Assembly (NCBI RefSeq): GCF_000235365.1
Contig: NC_016456.1
Span: 62,001-126,000 of the forward strand
Direction: 5' to 3'
Source: Eremothecium cymbalariae DBVPG#7215
Lineage: Eukaryota > Ascomycota > Saccharomycetes > Saccharomycetales > Saccharomycetaceae
DNA length: 64,000 nt
Of the stretch, positions 32,854 to 41,608 are shown piece after piece. The notes under the pieces are model-generated. The model saw only the letters and a program-made list of their open reading frames with translations. It searched no databases and was not told the origin of the DNA. Positions within the stretch are counted from its first letter, which is position 1; the number at the start of each line of letters is the position of its first letter. The translations under genes and the position numbers were made by a program.

Positions 32854-34292
32854 CGCACACCTCTGTTCGCCACGTCCGGATGGCCTTGCTTGCCCTTTCC
32901 CTTTTTCTTTCTTTTCCTCTCCCGCAACAATCGCTGCGGTCCTACTGCTCTCCTTCCGTATCCGTAGGCCTTATCAAATCCTAAAATCTCTCGAGCTGCC
33001 CTTTTATTTTATCTCTCACCCTCCTACGTCTACCTTGTTCCTTATCTCGCGTCCTGAAAAGAATAAAATCTCCTGTTTTGGGATATTAAAGTATATTACC
33101 TCTTTAATGAACTCCTCTGCCCGGCTCTGGCTCTGTATTGTCCTGAAAAACTTCCGAACCTCTAAACCACCTTCTCAAGTATCGCTGGGGCCCCCAAGAG
33201 ACGTTTAACTTCAATCACCTTTCACTGTTTGCAGGGTCTTCTGGACTGTCTGCACGGAATCCACAGTTTAATAGACCAAAAAATCCTGTATAATTAATTA
33301 ATAATAGTAAGATGAAGGAAAGAGGGGGGAGACGAGAAGAGAGCGAAACAACCGACCTTTAAACAGGGACGACGGTGCGACAAGAGCAATTCCGCGTTGA
33401 TGCGTTTGCGAGGAAAAATGTCCCAAGACGCCTTCTAATATGGACGGGGGATTGGCAGCAGCTGCAACGAGGGGTACTGGCTTTGCGACTAAACGGATAG
33501 ACAGTGTGTGAAATGGCGCAGAGACCCAGTGTAAGATGGCTTCTTTCTGTGAATAGTTGTGTGTAGTGCAAGATGCAAGAGAAGAAATGGGCAGATGAGC
33601 ACGGTATAAGTAAGAGAAAATAGGAAGACGGGGGAGGGTTGCTCGAGGGATATTTTTCAGGTTGTTCGAGTACTTGCAGATGCAATGCACCTACGGCTCG
33701 TATGTATATATTATACCCAATGCATGTGGTATATAGAGGTATATATGGTTATCGACATTGCGTTGTAGGAAATATATTGTATGGACAATATAGTTACATA
33801 TGGTTAGGCAAAAATGCAGCTAGTCATATACGGGCGCGTTGCTGCGCGCTAGTGCGCCAGTGAAGGTTACGTGATACAAGAAAGAGGCATTTGGGGAGGT
33901 GAAGGGGCGAGCAGTAACACCCAGTCGCACGCTCAGGCCAGGCGAATGAGGTGCGGGAACATGCACCGTTTTGGTCTTCCAGAATTGGAAGAGATCCGCT
34001 ATTCAAGATGAGTTCGATTGTCGTGAAGACGGAGTGTGATTTTTAGCCTGGTGCTGCTATAAGCAACAGTGGTTTCGGAGGTGGCAAGGCGAGCGGGGAA
34101 GTTAGTGCCAACTGCAGAGGTCTTGGACCCATTGAATGAGTGAAGCATTGGGGAGAGCGGTGCAGCAGCAGGGCACTGGTTGCCCGGATGTGCAAAAAAG
34201 GCTACATTGTAGTTACAAGAAAAAAGGTATGAACAGCGCTAATAATTATATTCTTTTAATTACCCTATGTATCGCAGTGATGCAAGTTTTGT
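32854..34292. other. long intergenic, YDL129W-like/RPP1B
   Basis: This 1.4-kb stretch lies upstream of the YDL129W-like gene and downstream of RPP1B. It contains pyrimidine-rich DNA, TATA-rich runs (about 33700-33800) and a GCGC-rich patch at about 33833-33860. No gene is supported. Confidence 0.5.
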
Positions 34293-34716
34293 TTAGTCAA
34301 ACAAACCGAAACCCATGTCATCATCGGATTCTTCTGCAGCCTCTTCGGCAGCCTCCTCTGCAGCGGCTTCGTCAGAAGCAGCGCCAGTGGTAGAGGCACC
34401 GACAGAAGCACCGGAAGCGGAACCAGCAGCGTGGAAACCGGACAAGATGTCCTTGACGTCCTTGCCTTCCAAAGCCTTGGAGAAGATGTCAGCCCAGACC
34501 TGTGTGAAGCATCCTGGTTAGTATCTAGAGGGCGGTGGGGGGTATGCGTCCACGGCGTGATTTTAATCACGTGGATAGAATTTCATAAAATCATAGACAT
34601 ACGTTGTCAACGGAAGCACCGGCAGCCTTTGTCAAAGCCAACAAATTGTCAGCAGAAACTTCCAAACCGGCGTCAGCCAAGATCAAAGCGGCATAAGAGA
34701 TGATAGAGTCGGACAT
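34293..34716 (-). CDS. RPP1B: ribosomal stalk protein P1 (spliced)
   Basis: The coding sequence joins 34603-34716 (exon 1) and 34293-34499 (exon 2) on the minus strand, giving 106 residues, the same length as S. cerevisiae Rpp1B (YDL130W). Exon 1 encodes [20 protein letters not shown] and on to SVDN; exon 2 begins [20 protein letters not shown] flexible Ala/Gly/Ser/Glu hinge leads to the universal stalk ending [12 protein letters not shown], which recruits translation factors. The S. cerevisiae gene also has one intron. INH1/STF1 lies next on the same strand, as in S. cerevisiae. Upstream Rap1-like and ATCACGTG boxes are listed separately. Confidence 0.97.
34500..34602 (-). other. RPP1B spliceosomal intron
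   Basis: The 103-nt intron starts GTATGT, carries TACTAAC (minus strand, 34517-34523) and ends CACACAG. Branch A to 3' end is 18 nt. Splicing joins SVDN to VWAD, the conserved P1 sequence. Confidence 0.95.
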
Positions 34717-34889
34717 GGCTATAGTTTTGGCGTTAATACTTTGTGTTCTTGTAGGTGAAGTTGCGGACCCGCAGCGTATTATATGCATGGGAACTTTCGT
34801 TATTTTCCAAAGATCACTGGTGTTCCACCAGTAGAGCAAGGATGGGAGCGGCTCTCTGTCTCGCGGCGACCATCCATGTTCATATTTGG

Positions 34890-34916
34890 GGTGTGTGGGT
34901 GTGTATGTACGGGTGG
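34890..34916 (-). promoter_or_regulatory. two Rap1-like sites upstream of RPP1B
   Basis: On the minus strand, CCACCCGTACATA (34904-34916) and ACACCCACACACC (34890-34902) both fit the Rap1 consensus ACACCCRYACAYM closely. They lie 174-200 bp upstream of the RPP1B ATG, the usual place in ribosomal protein promoters. Confidence 0.7.
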
Positions 34917-34933
34917 AGCAGTCACAAAATTGC

Positions 34934-34941
34934 ATCACGTG
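34934..34941. promoter_or_regulatory. ATCACGTG (Cbf1-type) box of RPP1B
   Basis: ATCACGTG(A) lies just upstream of the paired Rap1-like sites. TCACGTG is the Cbf1 site, associated with ribosomal protein genes in several yeasts. Confidence 0.5.
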
Positions 34942-35104
34942 AATCGCCCCCCTGCACGGTCGCCGTAATGCATCTCAGGATTATAGTATAATAGACTATA
35001 CAGGATAGCCGGAAAAGGCTGTACGTAATCGAATATGTAAGTTTCTCATAAACACGGCATGTCGACCTGCATGCCACCGCTGCCTATTCTGGTTTCTTCA
35101 GTCG

Positions 35105-35371
35105 CTACTTTGTGAAGTTGTTTATTTTTTCTTCCAAATTGTTGATCTTCTGCTTATGTTGGCTCAATTCTTCACGCAAACGGCGCAACTGGTCCTTCTC
35201 ATGTTGCTTGATGTAATAGTCCTCTTGGGCCTTCTCTCTTTGCACAAAAGCGTCATTTGTAAGATCGCCTCTTGGAGAACCTGTGGAACCTTCATCAGAG
35301 TAAAGTCTTGTTGACACAGCGGAACGCAAGGGAAAACGACGAGCACCAGTAGAACGGAATAGAGATAGCAT
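35105..35371 (-). CDS. INH1: F1Fo-ATPase inhibitor Inh1/Stf1
   Basis: The 88-residue product is the mitochondrial ATPase inhibitor (IF1 family), close in length to Inh1 (85). It blocks ATP hydrolysis by the F1 sector when the membrane potential fails. The first about 22 residues ([25 protein letters not shown]) are a presequence. The inhibitory segment includes [23 protein letters not shown]. The C-terminal half is a Leu/Lys/Gln heptad coiled coil. It is the single counterpart of the duplicates INH1 (YDL181W) and STF1 (YDL130W-A). Confidence 0.95.
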   Translation of the reverse strand: MLSLFRSTGARRFPLRSAVSTRLYSDEGSTGSPRGDLTNDAFVQREKAQEDYYIKQHEKDQLRRLREELSQHKQKINNLEEKINNFTK

Positions 35372-35648
35372 GTCGATATAGATAGATGTATTGTTAGGGA
35401 GGGGGCGGTGTATGTGAAAAGGCTGTCTTCTAATAGGGTCTTTTTTCGCTTGGTTTTACAAGGAACTTGAATGGGATGGATTAATAAACCTGCTCTCCCT
35501 TTTATAAAATAAGAAAAATGCCTTACACCGCCGCGCTGGCGAAAGGGCTGAGAAGGTGGTAGTAGAATACATATGATTGGTGAAGGAAGAAGGAGAGCTA
35601 ATGGTATAAGCAGGTCGGAAGATAGTGTAGTTAAGTCGGTTTAGGAGA

Positions 35649-36584
35649 ATGAGTGAGAGTGTGTGCCGGTTAGCAGGGCTTCATGAGGGAGCAGCACTGT
35701 CGTGCGATAGTTCGCGAGATGGTAAGATGGTGATCTCTAGTGGCATAGATGGGAAGGTTGGTATTTGGGATGTAACAGGAGAGGGAGCACAGTATGAGAT
35801 TGATAGCGGGGTTGTTAATACATGTGTGCGTTTGTGGCAAGGCTCGAGTCAGTTGCTGGCAGGGTGCGCGAATGGTAAGGTGTGTATATATGATGTTGAA
35901 ACTGGCCGTAAGATGAGGCAGTGGGGTGGGGGTCATAAGCGGGTGGTTAATGAAATAGTTGGGTTATGCGAAGAACATCTTTTTGGTAGTGTGAGTGATG
36001 ACGGAACGTTGTGCTGGTGGGATTCTAGGGTTCGGAAGCCGGTTGGTAGGGTTGTAGGAGAGTTTCCTTTGCTAACGCTGGCGCTGGGACGACGTGGTGA
36101 CGGTGATGAGCGAAGCCCTTTTCTCTACACATCTGGGGTGGAGCCTGTAGTTCGATGCTATGACCTGCGTAAGAATACTGATTTAATAGCAGAATGCGAA
36201 ACAACGCATGCAACCGGGGTGTCTTCTCTATGTGTCTCTTCGAATGGATCTAGAGTTTGTTCATTGGGGTTTGATGATAATTTACAGTTCCACGACATCG
36301 ACGCAAGTGGTAAGCTAAAAAATCGTCAGGATGGAGCGACCATCGAGTTGCCTAATAGCAACAGGGATCGATTTTTGTCTAGGTGCTCTTTAATGGAGGG
36401 TGTGCGGTATGTCTTGGCATATGGATACATTATTGATATTGCAAGTGCGGTTATCGTTTCGGATAAATTACAACAAGCAGCAGACGGTTGCCAGATAATT
36501 GATATGATGTATAATGAGAGCACCAAGCATGCACTAGCGTCATGTTCGGATGGAACGGTTCTTTTATATAGTTTAGAGAAGTAA
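35649..36584 (+). CDS. WD40 protein, probable U5-40K (SNRNP40/Cwf17)-like
   Basis: The 311-residue product is a WD40 beta-propeller with no gene at the corresponding S. cerevisiae position. Repeats are visible as GKMVISSGIDGKVGIWDV, QLLAGCANGKVCIYDVETG, LFGSVSDDGTLCWWDSRVRK, VVRCYDLRK, SRVCSLGFDDNLQFHD and HALASCSDGTVLLYSLEK. Spacing follows the U5 snRNP 40-kDa protein (human SNRNP40, S. pombe Cwf17/Spf38) block by block: the first repeat starts with LxGxHEG, followed by DxETG then GH...VN...SDDGTxxxWD, then YDLR. S. cerevisiae lacks that protein. Family assignment is by my reading of the pattern, so moderate. It is flanked by INH1 (divergent) and LYS20/21 (convergent). Confidence 0.7.
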   Translation: MSESVCRLAGLHEGAALSCDSSRDGKMVISSGIDGKVGIWDVTGEGAQYEIDSGVVNTCVRLWQGSSQLLAGCANGKVCIYDVETGRKMRQWGGGHKRVVNEIVGLCEEHLFGSVSDDGTLCWWDSRVRKPVGRVVGEFPLLTLALGRRGDGDERSPFLYTSGVEPVVRCYDLRKNTDLIAECETTHATGVSSLCVSSNGSRVCSLGFDDNLQFHDIDASGKLKNRQDGATIELPNSNRDRFLSRCSLMEGVRYVLAYGYIIDIASAVIVSDKLQQAADGCQIIDMMYNESTKHALASCSDGTVLLYSLEK

Positions 36585-36620
36585 AATCCACCTTGTAGAT
36601 AATCTCTCTCGCTCTCTCCC

Positions 36621-36652
36621 TATATATATATATATTTATATATATATATATA
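36621..36652. repeat. (TA)n microsatellite
   Basis: A 32-bp run of TA dinucleotides interrupted once by TT lies in the 73-bp gap between the convergent WD40 and homocitrate synthase stops. TA-rich efficiency elements are common in yeast 3'-end formation. Confidence 0.85.
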
Positions 36653-36657
36653 AGCCT

Positions 36658-38076
36658 TCAAATAGTTCTAGTCTTCTTACTCAATGGCTGATCGATGCTG
36701 AGCAGGTTGATATCATCGTTGTTTACCTTCTTGACAGTGACTTGAGGTGTAACGACCTCTGCATGGAAATCCTTGATAATTGAATCTACATCATCAATAT
36801 TCAAAGATCTCACATCACCGAGTCGCTTAATCTTGGCAGTAACCTCCTTGACCTGATTGTCTGATAACTTCAAGTTCAACTGGTCAACACGGGATTTGAT
36901 CGCATTCCACCCCGTCAGCCTATTTGCAAAATGGATGTACCGTGTCATACCGAAATCATGAGGATCAAGAATTTCATACGTTGAAGGGTTTGCTAGAATT
37001 GCTTTCGCATGGATACCTGCCTTGTGCGTAAACGCACAAAACCCAGTAATTGGATTGTTAAATGGAACATTAACTTCGACAGCATCCGCAACCAGATTTT
37101 CTATATCTCTGATTTTATGCAGTTTGTACTTAGACTTGACGTAGGCTGGAGCAGCGACAATCATTCTCGCCATTAGACCACCCAACGGCGTAATGCCATT
37201 CCTTTCACCGATACCCAATACAGAAACATCGATCAGCTTGGCACCACCTTCAAGCGCTGTGTAAGCGTTAGCAATGGCACAGCCGGTGTCATTGTGGAAA
37301 TGACATTCTACATCACAGGAAACCACAGACTTCAATGTCCTAACGAGCTCATAAACCTGCCTTGGGTTAGCACACCCCACCGTATCCGCAATACCAACTC
37401 TATTAACCCCTACCTTGTCAACGGTCTTGTAAATATTCAACAGGTCAACAAGGTCGGATCTAAACGAGTCTTCTGAGGAAAACCTGATCTCAATTCCCTT
37501 GGATTTCACGTACTCGATAACCTCGATCGCACTGTTTGCAATGTAATTCATATCCTTACCATGCGAATATTGCCTTAAAAACTTAGATGTCCCTATAACC
37601 ACATCCACACCATCCACACCTGTCTGGACGGCAATCTTTGCATCATCCATATGGCAACGAATATGTGTTAGAATTTTGGCTTTCAAGCCCAACTGGCATA
37701 TCGCCTCGCAGTCCCTCCTGGACTGCTCAGAGGCTACAGGAGATGTTAATTCTATATAATCCACACCAAAGTCATCCAAAGCCTTCGCAATCTCAATCTT
37801 CTTTTCTGTTGAAAAGAATGCATTAGCGAATTGTTCTCCCTCACGCAAAGTAGAGTCAATCAACTCAAAATTGTTCACATTAGACAGATAATCTGCTGGA
37901 TTTGGCCCGTACGGATTTTGCTGGAAATACGCTATTGCGTTCGTTGACTCCGTAACCTGTTTGAATTCTATATTACCCATTAGTATTAGTACACTGAACC
38001 ACTTTTTAGAATAAATTTCAACGCTTCGTCGTTGATTTTTCGATATTAAGAAACACATACCTTGATCCTGACTCAT
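36658..38076 (-). CDS. LYS21: homocitrate synthase Lys20/Lys21 (spliced)
   Basis: Proposed coding sequence joins 38061-38076 and 36658-37967. It encodes 441 residues, or 443 if the ATG two codons earlier (38082) is used. Homocitrate synthase condenses acetyl-CoA with 2-oxoglutarate, the first lysine step. The spliced N-terminus [14 protein letters not shown] lines up with Lys21 MSENNEFQSVTEST, which decides the intron. The TIM barrel begins with [16 protein letters not shown] (catalytic Asp/Arg/Glu) and contains the metal site [14 protein letters not shown]. The C-terminal segment is basic (SKKTRTI). It is the single counterpart of LYS20 (YDL182W) and LYS21 (YDL131W). Unspliced reading is also open; see findings. 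Confidence 0.95.
   Translation of the reverse strand: MSQDQGMCFLISKNQRRSVEIYSKKWFSVLILMGNIEFKQVTESTNAIAYFQQNPYGPNPADYLSNVNNFELIDSTLREGEQFANAFFSTEKKIEIAKALDDFGVDYIELTSPVASEQSRRDCEAICQLGLKAKILTHIRCHMDDAKIAVQTGVDGVDVVIGTSKFLRQYSHGKDMNYIANSAIEVIEYVKSKGIEIRFSSEDSFRSDLVDLLNIYKTVDKVGVNRVGIADTVGCANPRQVYELVRTLKSVVSCDVECHFHNDTGCAIANAYTALEGGAKLIDVSVLGIGERNGITPLGGLMARMIVAAPAYVKSKYKLHKIRDIENLVADAVEVNVPFNNPITGFCAFTHKAGIHAKAILANPSTYEILDPHDFGMTRYIHFANRLTGWNAIKSRVDQLNLKLSDNQVKEVTAKIKRLGDVRSLNIDDVDSIIKDFHAEVVTPQVTVKKVNNDDINLLSIDQPLSKKTRTI
37968..38060 (-). other. putative in-frame intron of homocitrate synthase
   Basis: The 93-nt segment starts GTATGT, carries overlapping TACTAAT branch sequences at 37985-37991 and 37979-37985, and ends ATATAG. 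It is 31 codons long with no stop, so retention also leaves an open frame. Splicing produces the Lys21-like N-terminus. Confidence 0.85.
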
Positions 38077-38082
38077 GGTCAT

Positions 38083-38861
38083 TTAATGAAAGCTATAACA
38101 AAGTAAAATATAACCTACTGGTGTTGCGCAGATATCTGAATGCAACGTCCTGGTAAAGGTTCACAAAGCAATAAAACCACAACTGATATATTTTATATAT
38201 ATATTCTATTCATCACAAAAAGAAATGCAACTACTTTTTTTCAAGGTAATATATTGTTACTCATCGCGCAGACTTTTCAGACTTGACGCTATGCATGACA
38301 TTTCGGATGACTGACTCATGTAATCATTGCTCATGACTTAAGGCTAAACTAAGAAAATAACAGAGTAGTTCAGCAGTCATGATTCTATTTCCTGTACTTA
38401 TTGGTTAACCGGAATTCTTTTTAAACTTCGTAATATTATGTTCTATAGGTGGATTGGGGAAATATTCCAAAGTATGCTGAAATTCCGTGGGAATTTCAGA
38501 GTCGCGCTGTTCAAATGAGTTGGCACAACGCATTGGGCAACTAGACCGGATATAGGACTTTAATACGGAAGGGTAGCAAGATACATTCTACTATTAAGGC
38601 TTGTTTAAGGTATTATAGGCTGTGCCAGGAATTAGTTCTGGTGAGTTATATAGACGGGGGGTGCAGGTCTGTACGGTGGTTCAACCAAGTGGAAAGTGGT
38701 GTCACGTAGTGTAGGAAGTAGTAGGCAGTGTGTGTGAGTATGCGTTGGAATAAGACATAAAGAATGCAAAAGGTTGAAATTAAGTTATGGAGTCGCAGTG
38801 AGTTACTTCTACACATTGTTGGTGTAAGATTACGTATATTTGGGAGGACGGAGGTTGCAGG
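38083..38861. other. homocitrate synthase promoter/CDC53 3' end
   Basis: The region contains a Gcn4 box (38312-38318) and a perfect 10-bp inverted repeat with a Lys14-like core (38477-38499). No gene is supported. Confidence 0.55.
38312..38318. promoter_or_regulatory. Gcn4 box upstream of homocitrate synthase
   Basis: TGACTCA, the exact Gcn4 site, lies about 235 bp upstream of the start codon. General amino-acid control of lysine biosynthesis is established in S. cerevisiae. Confidence 0.65.
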
Positions 38862-41258
38862 TTATGCTAGGTAGTCATATGACTCGCCGTCATCACTTCT
38901 CTGGAGATATTCTTTACTGATTAAGTTGTCAATGGCTTTTTTAATGAGTGAAACCTTGGCATTGAATCGTTGATGGGATTCTGCGATACATTCATTGACC
39001 AAGGTTGCATGAGGAAGACGTCTTTTAGCTTTCATTATTCTGACAATACAGGCTTCTAGGAAAAGTTGTCGCTCTTTATTTAATTCTTTGTCGATGTTTT
39101 CGGAGTCTAGACTATCAGGCTTGCCAGGCATGGAAAGACCTATATCTCCTTTTACACCGGCTGCGAAATTTACCTTGCTTTTTGCCAACTTATATGGTGT
39201 ATTCAGTTTGTACTGGGTTCCTGGTTGACCCATATTATCCAAGCCAGGTGGCGTTTGCTGTAGTAGTTTCATCTTAATGAATGGAATCATGGAAAAGATT
39301 ATGTGTTGTGTAGTTAAGTTGGTACCCTCTTGGATTTGCTCGAATGTCAACATGTCGTTTCTGTTAAACATTAATATAATGGACATTTGAAACAATGTGA
39401 CTGTGAAATAGAATGGGGGCCTTCCTGGTCTACCAATATCGGCCCTAAGTTCACCACGGGATAACGGCCACAACCACTTTAGTACTCTGCCACTGTGTTT
39501 TTTGACATATAGATCAACTAGTTTAAAATGTTCTGAAACTAGCTCTTGGGGTAGTTTGAAATCAACTTCCTGGTAAGGGAACGGCCACATAGTTTCTGCA
39601 AGAACAAATGGTTGGAACTCTGGATATTTTTCTTTGGAATAGTCCGCTTCACTTTTCACCAACTTATCAAACTCCTGATCGAGTTGTTTAGATAGTCTAA
39701 CATCTTGAAACATTTTTGTTATCTTGCCTGTATATTCCATGCTGTTCTCACTTTGTAACCTTTGAATCACTAATTCTTCATCTTCTTCGGATGTAGATGT
39801 GCCATGGATTAGCCTTTTGGCGAAGTTCTTTCTGTAATGATACTCAAAGGCGTCCTTGTCAGTCAAGAATTTAAAGATCTTCATAATTTCATCCACAGAC
39901 ATATCTGTATCACTGTCAGTACCAATTTTACTCCTCTTTAATAGCTGGTCACTGTATTTGGCCAACATTTCCGGGGTCTTAGATGTGGCGTTCTTAGAAG
40001 AACCGGGAGCTAGAGCAAACTCATTGTTATTAATGTAATAACGAGATGCGTTGTCAACGGCTTTAGTAAACAAAGAATCATTCTTGAAACATTCCTGGGA
40101 AATTTTTGAGAAAATGGTATAGACGTCAATCAAAGTTTTGATGTAATCTCTTGGTGGCAATGCCACGGGTTTCTTGCCAGTATCCAAATTTTGGGCTTCT
40201 TTATGTTTATGTAACAAATAACTGACTTCCGAATGACCAACCTCTTTAACGTGTTCCTCAAATGATTTTGCAAGCTCCGGTAATAACGAAAAGTCCCTTT
40301 GCATTAACTTATAGAGGGTAGAAATTTTATTTTCATCCCTGGATTTCAGCAATAATATGAACTCCTTTTTTAATTCTTCGGCACGTTCTGTGATTAGTAC
40401 TTCATTTAAAGTGTCAGATAGTGGCTTCTTGGTATGATCATCTAAATATAAGACCATTTTACTCTCCTCTTCCGCAATCCTCGAATGTGCCTCGAATATA
40501 TAGTCCGTTACGCTGTGTGATTGTAAATACTCCTGGGACATCTTTCTGTAGTAATCTCTGGTACTGTTCAAAAACTCTGATTCAAAATTTTGAATATAAA
40601 CATTCAAGTTCAATTTCTTTAAATCAGAAGGATCGATACCCAATGCAACAAAAGATTTGATAGCCGTTGTAATATCTGTCTGATTGACAATTTTGCCGTC
40701 TCGTTGGTACGTCAACTGTTGTAGTATTTCCTCAACTAGCCCCTTGCAATTCTTATCAAACATCACCTGCTTCCATGTTATTAAACAAAGAGTATTAACA
40801 TCAAATATATTCCTTTTCCCGTCACTTCTTTCTTTCTGCACCCAGTATCTATTCATATAATCAAAGGCATGATTCAAAAATATAGCGCCAATCGTAAACC
40901 TTTTCCAGTGTCTTAGATAAAATTGCAAAAACGACTCATACTCTTCCTTCTGTAAACCAACAACATAATCATGTAGATAAGTCTTTAACTTTTCATAAAT
41001 TTCACCACCAATTAGAATCGAAGATTGATTCGACTGTCTTTGAGATACATCCGATTGGAAATGTCCTGTTGACCGCGACTTGTTAACACAGTAGTTATAA
41101 ATTGCTGTATAAACATCCATGTACATCGTAGCGGATAGTACTTTTTGGACTCTACCAACAGAAGGGGCTTCATCTCGGCCCAAGATCTGCCCGATACCTG
41201 GTTCCACGAAATTCCATGTGGCATCCAAATCATCTGCCCTAGGTAGTTTGTCACTCAT
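38862..41258 (-). CDS. CDC53: cullin Cdc53
   Basis: The 798-residue product is the SCF ubiquitin-ligase scaffold Cdc53 (YDL132W, 815 residues). N-terminal cullin repeats (residues about 20-380) bind Skp1/F-box adaptors. The cullin-homology domain (about 420-650) contains FEYHYRKNFAKRLIHGTS and binds the RING protein Hrt1. The C-terminal winged-helix domain carries the Rub1 modification site in VRIMKAKRRLPHATLV and the conserved end YDYLA. It lies upstream of homocitrate synthase and downstream of SRF1 on one strand, as in the LYS21-CDC53-YDL133W segment. A PACE box is in its promoter. Confidence 0.98.
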   Translation of the reverse strand: MSDKLPRADDLDATWNFVEPGIGQILGRDEAPSVGRVQKVLSATMYMDVYTAIYNYCVNKSRSTGHFQSDVSQRQSNQSSILIGGEIYEKLKTYLHDYVVGLQKEEYESFLQFYLRHWKRFTIGAIFLNHAFDYMNRYWVQKERSDGKRNIFDVNTLCLITWKQVMFDKNCKGLVEEILQQLTYQRDGKIVNQTDITTAIKSFVALGIDPSDLKKLNLNVYIQNFESEFLNSTRDYYRKMSQEYLQSHSVTDYIFEAHSRIAEEESKMVLYLDDHTKKPLSDTLNEVLITERAEELKKEFILLLKSRDENKISTLYKLMQRDFSLLPELAKSFEEHVKEVGHSEVSYLLHKHKEAQNLDTGKKPVALPPRDYIKTLIDVYTIFSKISQECFKNDSLFTKAVDNASRYYINNNEFALAPGSSKNATSKTPEMLAKYSDQLLKRSKIGTDSDTDMSVDEIMKIFKFLTDKDAFEYHYRKNFAKRLIHGTSTSEEDEELVIQRLQSENSMEYTGKITKMFQDVRLSKQLDQEFDKLVKSEADYSKEKYPEFQPFVLAETMWPFPYQEVDFKLPQELVSEHFKLVDLYVKKHSGRVLKWLWPLSRGELRADIGRPGRPPFYFTVTLFQMSIILMFNRNDMLTFEQIQEGTNLTTQHIIFSMIPFIKMKLLQQTPPGLDNMGQPGTQYKLNTPYKLAKSKVNFAAGVKGDIGLSMPGKPDSLDSENIDKELNKERQLFLEACIVRIMKAKRRLPHATLVNECIAESHQRFNAKVSLIKKAIDNLISKEYLQRSDDGESYDYLA

Positions 41259-41608
41259 TGTTCTTGTGCGTGATTAAACAAGTATAAGCCAGGAGTACTC
41301 TGCCACCCAAACTTTCAAGAGAAGATGTGTTCCTTTTACTGATAACTAAAACATCCTTCTTCCCTTTATGACTTTTGCCACCGCTTGTTGCTTGATGGCG
41401 CTGGGTGATTTTTGTTTATTACATCACGAAAACCGGGTAACCGATAAACCAGCTGGCGTCTCCAAAATCAAAACTGGAATATTAATTAAATTTATGGTAA
41501 GATGAGCGACAGTGTGAATTTGTAGGAGCGTTTATTCTATATATTAATACATATATTTAACTGGTAGTTTTTGTGGAACCGAAATTGGTGTCCGTGTATT
41601 TAATAAAT
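41259..41608. other. CDC53 promoter/SRF1 3' end
   Basis: This contains the CDC53 promoter with a PACE box and the SRF1 3' region; no other feature was recognised. Confidence 0.55.
41374..41382 (-). promoter_or_regulatory. PACE (Rpn4) box upstream of CDC53
   Basis: GGTGGCAAA on the minus strand (plus-strand TTTGCCACC) lies about 120 bp upstream of the CDC53 ATG, in the same orientation and distance as the CDC48 copy. Confidence 0.7.

Larger units (their letters stand above)
34717..35104. other. RPP1B promoter/INH1 3' end
   Basis: The region contains the RPP1B control sites listed separately and the short INH1 3' region. Confidence 0.6.

Noticed and set aside
32243..33208. 321-codon open frame on the plus strand
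   Set aside because: It lies antisense to the YDL129W-like gene, has the Ser/Pro/Leu-rich composition of a shadow frame and no family. The minus-strand gene has the expected position and strand.
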